DNA of 18,108 nt from JANLIQ01 sp964358205 (GTDB lineage Bacteria; Patescibacteriota; UBA1384; 2-12-FULL-50-11), in NCBI GenBank assembly GCA_964358205.1, contig CAYHNZ010000019.1:1-18108 (forward strand). Direction: 5' to 3'. The notes below the pieces were generated by a model. It was given only the letters and a program-made list of their open reading frames with translations. It was not told the DNA's origin and searched no databases. Position 1 is the stretch's first letter, and each line of letters opens with the position of its first letter. A program made the translations under genes and the position numbers. Shown one piece after another: positions 13,141 to 18,108 of the stretch.

Positions 13141-14408
13141 GATGTGAGAGCTTTTGCACCGATGTCATTTCGGTAGTATTTACCCTCAAAGTGGATGAGT
13201 TGCGCAGCCTCATAGGCGCGGTCGAGAGCGATATTAAGGGTATCGCCCGTTGCAGTCACGCCGAGAACGCGTCCGCCAGATGTCGTGAGCGCGCCATTGA
13301 ATGATGTTCCCGCATGGAAAACTTCAACATTGGCAAGCTGCTCTGCCTCGTTGATGCCGGTGATAGGCAAGCCCGTCTTGTACTGGTCAGGATAGCCCCC
13401 AGAGGCAAGAACGACGCAAGTGGCAAAACCGGGGTGCCATTCTACCGAAATGTCGATGAGAATTCCATCAACACAAGCTTCCAAGATATCGAGTAAGTCG
13501 GTCTTAAGAAGCCTCATGTAACTTTGCGTCTCGGGATCCCCAAACCTGGCATTAAACTCCAGCACCTGAAGACCGTCCGGTGTCATCTTTAGGCCTGGAA
13601 AGAGCAAGCCACGGAATGCACACTCTCGCCCAGCAAGCGCTTGTAACACCGGGCGAACAACCTGTTCGTCTACCTCCCGTAGCATTTCCGAATCCACCCA
13701 AGGCAGGGGAACAATAGTGCCCATTCCGCCAGTGTTTTTGCCGATGTCCTCGTCACCAATAGGTTTATGGTCTTGCGCCGCGGGCAGCAATACCGATGTC
13801 GTGCCGTCGCAAAAGGCGTGTATTGAAAACTCCGGACCTTCCAAAAAATCTTCAATGACCACCTCTTTTCCTGCGTCTTTATGAACGCGCTCCAGCATTG
13901 TCTCCACCAAAGCCAATTCTGCCTCGGGAAGACTGTGACAAACGTATACGCCCTTTCCCAGGGCCAGTCCATCAGCTTTGACAACGAGAGGCACTTCGCG
14001 ATTTCGAACGTGCCGGAGAGCTTCACTGTAATTGCTAAAGACCTCAAAAGGGGCTGTCGGAATACCAACATCTCTCATGAGTTTCTTTGCAAATACCTTG
14101 GACGATTCGATGGTTGCCGCTGCCTGTGTTGGACCAAAGATTCTTAAGCCAAGCGCCTGAAAGTGATCAACCACTCCCAGTGCTAGCAGATTATCGGGTC
14201 CAACCACTGTCAGTCTAATAGCATTGCGTAAGGCAAACTGAGCGAGCCCTTCTAGGTCGGTAGGATCGATTGCGATATTCTCCGCAATCTGACTCGTGCC
14301 GGCGTTTCCAGGTGCCACAAACAGCTTACCGATATGAGTCGATTGGGAAAGACTCCACGCCAAAGCGTGTTCTCGCCCGCCACTACCAATCACTAGAACG
14401 TTCGTCAT
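13131..14408 (-). CDS. purD: Phosphoribosylamine-glycine ligase (GAR synthetase)
   Basis: ATP-grasp ligase that joins glycine to phosphoribosylamine, the second step of purine synthesis. It has 425 residues, the family's usual length. The N-terminal domain opens with VLVIGSGGREHALAW and has APGNAGT and VVGPDNLLALGVVD (usually GPE, here GPD). The ATP-grasp core has VVKADGLALGKGVYV, and the metal/ATP site is LEFNARFGDPETQ. The C-terminal domain ends near the stop. The ATG at 14408 has no clear Shine-Dalgarno, and a TATACT box lies about 45 nt upstream. It is separate from purH, and no other purine genes are in the window. The call is secure. Confidence 0.96.
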   Translation of the reverse strand: MTNVLVIGSGGREHALAWSLSQSTHIGKLFVAPGNAGTSQIAENIAIDPTDLEGLAQFALRNAIRLTVVGPDNLLALGVVDHFQALGLRIFGPTQAAATIESSKVFAKKLMRDVGIPTAPFEVFSNYSEALRHVRNREVPLVVKADGLALGKGVYVCHSLPEAELALVETMLERVHKDAGKEVVIEDFLEGPEFSIHAFCDGTTSVLLPAAQDHKPIGDEDIGKNTGGMGTIVPLPWVDSEMLREVDEQVVRPVLQALAGRECAFRGLLFPGLKMTPDGLQVLEFNARFGDPETQSYMRLLKTDLLDILEACVDGILIDISVEWHPGFATCVVLASGGYPDQYKTGLPITGINEAEQLANVEVFHAGTSFNGALTTSGGRVLGVTATGDTLNIALDRAYEAAQLIHFEGKYYRNDIGAKALTSKP

Positions 14409-14645
14409 AATTTCACTGAAAGGTTCATTCTCTACAAGAACAGTCTGAGTATAGCTGAAAATAATTAATCGAACACCAAAAAAAACTCGAGAAAATCGGG
14501 TATTTTTGCTTTGATGCCACGTTTGGTGGGCTTAGCGAGAGTGCATCCGAAGCCTGCTGACTGGTTTGGACGAAGAAGACCTTTGTTTCGCGGATGCAAC
14601 GTTTTTTGACAACCTCGACGGTCAAGCTGAAATTAGTAAAGCAGC
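14409..14645. other. Intergenic gap between purD and the recombinase remnant
   Basis: Divergent spacer of 237 bp. It should hold the purD promoter (TATACT on the minus strand near 14450). I found no N-terminal resolvase domain in any frame here, and the short frames in it look non-coding. Confidence 0.5.
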
Positions 14646-15089
14646 ATGACCAACGAGATGCACGAATTCAGGAGAGCTTACTTCGCCCAGACCGGCCGGA
14701 TGGCTCGGGAAGCTATGGAAACCAAGGCCCGCAGTGGCATTTACCCGCTCAGACTCCCGATTGGTTACAAGCGCGTCTTCGTCGAGGGCGAGGAACGAGT
14801 CGAACTCGACCCGCAGACTGCCCTAATCATTAAGCTTGCCTTTGAGCTGATCATTCGCAAGCGGTCCTCACTGTCAAAGGTGTTGGTCGCTGTCAGAGCC
14901 AAGGGACTGAAGGGCCACTCCGGCCAGCCGATCAGCTTGAGCGCCCTCCATCGGCTCCTGACAAACTCGTTTTATTTTGGAGACTACACGTACCACGCGA
15001 GAGTGGTCAAAGGAAACCATCGGCCTCTGGTAAGCCGAGATGTCTGGAATCTTGTCAGCAGCGCCCTTCGCGGCAGAATCAGGCGGTAG
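14646..15089 (+). CDS. Serine recombinase fragment (recombinase domain without catalytic domain)
   Basis: The 147 residues match the middle 'Recombinase' domain of large serine recombinases, the DNA-binding part that follows the catalytic domain. The segment near REAMETKARSGIYPLRLPIGYKR is typical of its start. ELDPQTALIIKLAFELI, then LSALHRLLTNSFYFGDYTY and HRPLVSRDVWNLVSSALRGR are typical of its body and end. The N-terminal catalytic domain with the nucleophilic serine and the C-terminal zinc ribbon are missing. It could not cut DNA as it stands. It is either a remnant of an integrated element or a small DNA-binding protein kept from one. No good Shine-Dalgarno precedes the ATG. Its 3' end overlaps the convergent NYN gene by 11 bp. 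Confidence 0.82.
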   Translation: MTNEMHEFRRAYFAQTGRMAREAMETKARSGIYPLRLPIGYKRVFVEGEERVELDPQTALIIKLAFELIIRKRSSLSKVLVAVRAKGLKGHSGQPISLSALHRLLTNSFYFGDYTYHARVVKGNHRPLVSRDVWNLVSSALRGRIRR

Positions 15090-15690
15090 ACGATCCGGCG
15101 TCAGCTCCGTAAGCTTTCCGAAGTTCGGCATCGCGAAACAGAATCGTCCTTTCGCAAGTGTAAGTCAGACCACGGTTCTGAAGTGACTCAAAGCCGACAT
15201 AGATGACTTCGACGCCCCGACGCTTGAGTTTGGTGATGGCGGGCTGGAGATCAGAGTCAGAGCTACAGATCACCGCCGTGGTGATGGCCTGGTCGCCAGC
15301 CAAGTCAACCGCATCAACGGCCAGATGAACATCGACGCCCTTCTCTTTGAAGACCAGAATCTTCTTGCCGTGACCGTCGGTGATATAGTTTCCCCTGACT
15401 GAACCGGCAATGATCGTCTTGAATCCCTGCTTGTCCAGAAGCGTTTTGAGTTGTCGTTGCTTTTCGATCAGGCGTTCCGACTGCTTGACCGAATCAGGGT
15501 GACGGCGAATCTTGGCGGCGTAGAACCATTGCTCGTCAAGTTTCAACTCACCCAAAGCACCGTCGAAGAGCTGGCGATAATTTAAGAGCAATGGGTCAAA
15601 CTTCCGCCGCTTGCTTTCTTCAGCAAACAGACTGGCCGCGGCTAGCTTCAAGAGGTTTTGTCCATCGATGAAGAGAATCGTCTTGGATAT
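15079..15690 (-). CDS. NYN-domain (LabA/DUF88-like) protein, start uncertain
   Basis: Probable PIN-like RNase of the NYN family. The first standard start is a TTG at 15651 (KLAAASLF). The frame upstream, however, encodes KTILFIDGQNLLK, the canonical first strand with its metal-binding Asp, so the real protein begins before 15651. Between the in-frame TAA (15706-15708) and that TTG there is no ATG, GTG or TTG. Candidates are ATA at 15690 (used here) or ATT at 15678. Further family features are GVDVHLAVDAVDLA (acidic residues), VICSSDSDLQPAITKLKRRG and VIYVGFES. The 3' end overlaps the recombinase fragment. It is either expressed from a rare start codon or has lost its start. Confidence 0.8.
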   Translation of the reverse strand: MSKTILFIDGQNLLKLAAASLFAEESKRRKFDPLLLNYRQLFDGALGELKLDEQWFYAAKIRRHPDSVKQSERLIEKQRQLKTLLDKQGFKTIIAGSVRGNYITDGHGKKILVFKEKGVDVHLAVDAVDLAGDQAITTAVICSSDSDLQPAITKLKRRGVEVIYVGFESLQNRGLTYTCERTILFRDAELRKAYGADAGSSTA

Positions 15691-15738
15691 GTTTCGGTGA
15701 TGTCGTTAATTGCTCGTCTTACTCGAAGGTAACGAAAA

Positions 15739-15777
15739 CCCTGCCGGACCGCAAGGGCTGGGCAGGGCGTTTATCTT
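15739..15777. terminator. Hairpin upstream of the NYN gene
   Basis: CCCTGCC (15739-15745) pairs with GGCAGGG (15761-15767) around a 15-nt loop. T-rich sequence follows on both strands (CGTTTATCTTT on plus, TTTTCGTT on minus), so it may end transcription from the minus-strand small ORF upstream. Confidence 0.55.
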
Positions 15778-15864
15778 TATCTTTGTATCAAAAAGCGACC
15801 CCACCTGTCAACACTCATTGTCGGTCTTGATGGGACATATGCTTGGGTCTTGCCGGAAGGGCGA

Positions 15865-16038
15865 CTAATCAAGCCAGTAGCGCTTGTAGAGCTTGGGAGA
15901 GGTCAAAATGAAGACGACCATCAGCCGATCGGCCCAATCTGCCGCTTCATCCTCTGTCAACTCTTGGCCAAACTTCTCCAAGCAGAGCTTCTTGAAATCC
16001 CTCAATTCTGTCGCTGTCGGCTTTGGAGGTCGGATCAT
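15865..16038 (-). CDS. Small 57-residue hypothetical protein
   Basis: A minus-strand ATG at 16038 opens 57 codons ending TAG at 15865. The product starts MIRPPKPTATELRDFKKL and has CLEKFGQELTEDEAADWADRLM. The LTxDEAxxxAxRL pattern recalls small helical proteins common in Patescibacteria and plasmids, whose function I do not know. No strong ribosome-binding site is seen (GGGA sits too near the ATG). Plus-strand frames across the same bases are less protein-like. A hairpin (16095-16128) lies upstream and a possible terminator (15739-15777) downstream. Confidence 0.6.
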   Translation of the reverse strand: MIRPPKPTATELRDFKKLCLEKFGQELTEDEAADWADRLMVVFILTSPKLYKRYWLD

Positions 16039-16094
16039 GTCCCAAGATGTATCTCAAACGAACCCTGGCGGAAATAGAATCTAAACCCAGGTTT

Positions 16095-16128
16095 GGCGTC
16101 CAATGCCCTTGTTGGCAGTCTGGACGCC
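16095..16128. other. Nested hairpin of unknown role
   Basis: GGCGTCCA (16095-16102) pairs perfectly with TGGACGCC (16121-16128), enclosing TGCC/GGCA. No T-run on either strand. It lies between the small ORF and tRNA-Ala. Confidence 0.5.
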
Positions 16129-16164
16129 GATCATGGCGCTAACAGAGAAAGTCTTCCCACTGAG

Positions 16165-16236
16165 TGGACCGGATGGGAATTGAACCCACTACTTCCTCAA
16201 TGCGAATGAGGCGTTCTACCGATGAACTACCGGCCC
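16165..16236 (-). tRNA. tRNA-Ala (anticodon CGC)
   Basis: Minus-strand cloverleaf: acceptor GGGCCGG with CCGGTCC, D arm GTTC/GAAC, anticodon stem CCTCA/TGAGG with loop TTCGCAT (anticodon CGC), T arm GTGGG-TTCAATT-CCCAT. It has the alanine identity pair G3-U70. CCA is not encoded (the discriminator A is followed by CTC), unlike tRNA-Ala(GGC). Its T arm and acceptor are the best match to the tRNA-like half of the island repeats. Confidence 0.94.
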
Positions 16237-16326
16237 AAGATATTTTGCCAGCAGTTCTTTCTCGCTTGGTTGCTCGAAATGTCGTCGTTACACGACTCGC
16301 TTCTCACAAGTTACCACTTGTTTGAA

Positions 16327-16342
16327 GTGAACTACTGGCCCC
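16327..16342 (-). pseudogene. tRNA-Ala 5' remnant
   Basis: GGGGCCAGTAGTTCACT (minus strand) resembles the acceptor and D-arm start of the adjacent tRNA-Ala(CGC), but what follows does not fold as a tRNA; instead ACAAGT-GGTA-ACTTGT forms a small hairpin. Confidence 0.45.
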
Positions 16343-16386
16343 TACCTGTAATTCTACCTTATATTTTGTTAAAATTAAGCCGTATC

Positions 16387-16469
16387 GCCGAAGTGGCGGA
16401 ATGGCAGACGCGCACGACTCAAAATCGTGTGTTCGCAAGAGCGTGTGGGTTCGACTCCCACCTTCGGCA
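16387..16469 (+). tRNA. tRNA-Leu (anticodon CAA)
   Basis: Class II cloverleaf: acceptor GCCGAAG with CTTCGGC, D stem GCG/CGC, anticodon stem CACGA/TCGTG with loop CTCAAAA (anticodon CAA), a 15-nt variable arm, and T arm GTGGG-TTCGACT-CCCAC. Discriminator A73 fits leucine. CCA is not encoded. The sortase ATG begins 3 nt beyond the discriminator base. Confidence 0.95.
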
Positions 16470-16471
16470 CA

Positions 16472-17197
16472 ATGCCCATAAAACCAATTACTTTTGAAGA
16501 AAAAGACCTCAAGAAACTTTTCAGACTAGATACGCCAGTAGCCAGGGTTTGGCGACAAACACAGCGAGCCTTGAAGGGTTTAATTTGGTTTATGGCGATT
16601 TTCGCCGTCTGCTTCTTGGCTTTGAACGGGCCGGCCTTTTGGCAAAGAACGCGATTTGTAACCCAGGGCGTTTCGTCTCCGCCGATCGCTGTGCCACCAG
16701 CGCCGGCGCCAGTGATGCTCGCCTCCGAAATAATAATTAGCAAAATCGGCGTCCAGGCTCCAGTTTTTTACGACACTAAATTCGCTGACATAATTACGCA
16801 ACTGCGCAACGGGGTGGTCCGCTACGAAGGCACCGCTGACCCCGGTCAAATCGGTAATGTTGTAATTGTCGGCCACTCATCAGATTTTCCCTGGAGTACC
16901 GGCTCCTATAAAACGATATTTGCCTTGCTCGATAAGCTGACGCTCGGTGACGAAATTATCTTGCCACACGGCATTAATCGCTATATCTATAAAGTCACTA
17001 GCACCAAAGTTGTTCGACCCACTGATTTGAGCGTACTTGATCGCACCAGCACCCCCACGCTAACTCTAATCACTTGTTACCCAGTTGGGACGACTTTAAA
17101 ACGATTAGTCATTCAAGCCACGCTTTCTGAAGGTCCGATCGGATCGGTTCAGGCAACCGAACCGTATTTGGGTGGCCAAATTGTTCCTACTCGCTAA
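16472..17197 (+). CDS. Sortase (cysteine transpeptidase)
   Basis: Membrane-anchored sortase that would attach surface proteins to the envelope. Of its 241 residues, 1-36 are cytoplasmic and basic, a transmembrane segment lies at about 37-57, and a Pro/Ala-rich linker follows (66-81). The catalytic domain has H135 in VIVGHSS, C202 in TLTLITCYP and R211, the full His-Cys-Arg triad. The exact class is unclear (D or E style). Start choice: the frame extends to a GTG at 16427, but that lies inside tRNA-Leu, so the ATG at 16472 is used. It is 3 nt from the tRNA end with no room for a ribosome-binding site, which suggests a leaderless mRNA made by tRNA 3' processing. The 3' end overlaps the convergent PEGA gene by 11 bp. 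Confidence 0.92.
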   Translation: MPIKPITFEEKDLKKLFRLDTPVARVWRQTQRALKGLIWFMAIFAVCFLALNGPAFWQRTRFVTQGVSSPPIAVPPAPAPVMLASEIIISKIGVQAPVFYDTKFADIITQLRNGVVRYEGTADPGQIGNVVIVGHSSDFPWSTGSYKTIFALLDKLTLGDEIILPHGINRYIYKVTSTKVVRPTDLSVLDRTSTPTLTLITCYPVGTTLKRLVIQATLSEGPIGSVQATEPYLGGQIVPTR

Positions 17198-17888
17198 CGA
17201 CGGGTATCGTTAGATTAATTAGCCTAACCTGGTTATTGTCGGTTACTGCCACCTGCCAGGTTTTTTCAAACAGGGCAATTGGCAATTGGTCGGCTTGCGT
17301 AGCCTGGTAAATTAAAAAGTCTTGGGTGCCAGCGGGAATAAACAGACGGAGTTCGTTCCCATCTTGATATAGATAGCTGCCATTAAAGCCGTGGACTTGG
17401 AGCGGAGAACGACTAAAACGAGTGATAAATGTACCCCGGTCAGTCAGCTCGCCGTCGGTTAAGCTTAACCCGTTCCCTAACTGGCTGGTTAGCCTGGGTG
17501 CCAGACCAACCAACGAATCGGTGATAAGGGGTGGGTCAGCAAGTAGAACGGGGTCGGTGATCAAACCCACTTGACCCTCGGAGAGAAAGAATGTTTGCTT
17601 CCATGGGTAAAAACCCACCTTCGTAAGCTCGACAAGATAAGTCCCGGGCAAGAGATTACGTATTCGGTAGGGAATTTGGCCGGTAATTTTCTCGCCATTC
17701 AAAAAAAGACCAGCGTCTATTCGATCTGATTCGATGGCAATTAGCACGGTTTTGTCAAACGAACCACTACTGGGGTTAAAGCGTAAGCCATTTGCCCAAA
17801 CAACGGCATAGGAAGATAGAATCAGAAACGACAGTACTGCCAGCGTCCCAGCGACTACAGATAATAACTGTCGACGTTTTTTTAGCAT
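17187..17888 (-). CDS. PEGA-domain surface protein
   Basis: Likely envelope-anchored protein facing outside. Of 233 residues, 1-8 are basic (MLKKRRQL) and 9-32 form a single N-terminal membrane segment. A PEGA-like beta repeat lies at about 50-105 (ESDRIDAGLFLNGEKITGQIPYRIRNLLPGTYLVELTKVGF in parts), the family's Gly-Thr-Tyr turn being PGTYLVEL. The remaining ~125 residues are beta-rich and of unknown fold. PEGA domains often occur in surface proteins of Patescibacteria. No sorting motif was found at the C-terminus, so it is not an evident sortase substrate. A TAATTA box 6 nt before the ATG would make this mRNA leaderless too, though the -35 is poor. The 3' ends of this gene and the sortase gene overlap by 11 bp. 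Confidence 0.85.
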   Translation of the reverse strand: MLKKRRQLLSVVAGTLAVLSFLILSSYAVVWANGLRFNPSSGSFDKTVLIAIESDRIDAGLFLNGEKITGQIPYRIRNLLPGTYLVELTKVGFYPWKQTFFLSEGQVGLITDPVLLADPPLITDSLVGLAPRLTSQLGNGLSLTDGELTDRGTFITRFSRSPLQVHGFNGSYLYQDGNELRLFIPAGTQDFLIYQATQADQLPIALFEKTWQVAVTDNNQVRLINLTIPVVSE

Positions 17889-17937
17889 TGTTAATAATTA
17901 GTGTACAACCAATATCAGCAAGTCTAAAGGCTAAACT

Positions 17938-18055
17938 AAGTATCAAGTTTTAAGTTCCAAGTATTTCTGACTTGATACTTGTTACTTCAGCCTTACATCA
18001 GACTTCAGACTTAAGACTTCAGCCTTGTTGCTAGCCTTTAGCCTTCAGACTTTAT
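17938..18055. repeat. Degenerate intergenic repeats at the window end
   Basis: A perfect 10-bp inverted repeat, AAGTATCAAG (17938-17947) with CTTGATACTT (17971-17980), is followed by a run of near-copies of the word CTTCAGNCTT and its relatives (about 17985-18052). An upstream AGTCTAAAGGCT (about 17921) is inverse to the later AGCCTTTAG. No ORF or RNA gene is apparent in 17889-18108. Confidence 0.65.
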
Positions 18056-18108
18056 GGTTCTGTCAACTAATACGGAACAAGACATACAGCTAAGTAGCTA
18101 TTCGGGTT

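Noticed and set aside
14425..14625. 66-residue minus-strand ORF upstream of purD
   Set aside because: It lies in the divergent promoter gap, has no ribosome-binding site and unusual composition.
16427..16471. GTG start of the sortase at 16427
   Set aside because: This lies inside the anticodon stem of tRNA-Leu; those codons are tRNA sequence.
1..18108. CRISPR array or Cas genes
   Set aside because: No regularly spaced identical repeats and no Cas motifs; the repeats present are dispersed.

Overview
The window looks like a chromosomal segment of an uncultivated small-genome bacterium, most likely of the Patescibacteria (Candidate Phyla Radiation). This is an inference. It rests on short, divergent versions of core enzymes (a 407-residue enolase, an unusual PurH), a bifunctional phosphoglucose/phosphomannose isomerase, a PEGA-domain protein, a sortase, a DUF5680 protein, an HTH/LAGLIDADG-like protein and several start codons with essentially no leader. 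No marker gene fixes the phylum.

Layout. 1-384: 5' end of leuS (minus). 562-2190: purH (minus) with its own promoter and terminator. 2386-7111: a minus-strand block that reads phosphoglucose/phosphomannose isomerase, enolase, phosphoglycerate mutase, an HTH/LAGLIDADG-like protein, then tRNA-Ala(GGC). 7347-8942: pyrF-pyrE (plus), the last two steps of UMP synthesis, closed by a terminator. 8943-13130: an accessory island with an HD-domain protein, a small ORF apparently split by a 117-bp MITE-like element, a small minus-strand protein, a HAD phosphatase, a DUF5680 protein and a membrane protein. 13131-14408: purD (minus). 14646-15690: a serine-recombinase remnant facing a NYN-domain nuclease. 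15865-16038: a 57-residue ORF. 16165-16469: tRNA-Ala(CGC), a tRNA remnant and tRNA-Leu(CAA). 16472-17197: sortase, whose start codon lies 3 nt from the end of tRNA-Leu. 17187-17888: PEGA-domain protein. The last 220 bp are repeat-rich and non-coding.

How it works together. The housekeeping genes cover lower glycolysis with sugar-phosphate isomerisation, and parts of purine (PurH, PurD) and pyrimidine (PyrF, PyrE) synthesis. The island is the unusual part. Three plus-strand genes (9144, 10812, 11492) carry sequence-related promoters whose predicted +1 falls on the first base of the start codon. A decayed fourth copy lies after the membrane protein. A repeat of up to about 190 bp recurs at the island's internal and right borders. 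One half of it resembles the 3' half of tRNA-Ala with roughly 33 extra bases in the T loop. These signs suggest an island built by repeated insertion or duplication beside tRNA-derived sequence. The enolase ribosome-binding site is enclosed in a perfect 11-bp hairpin.
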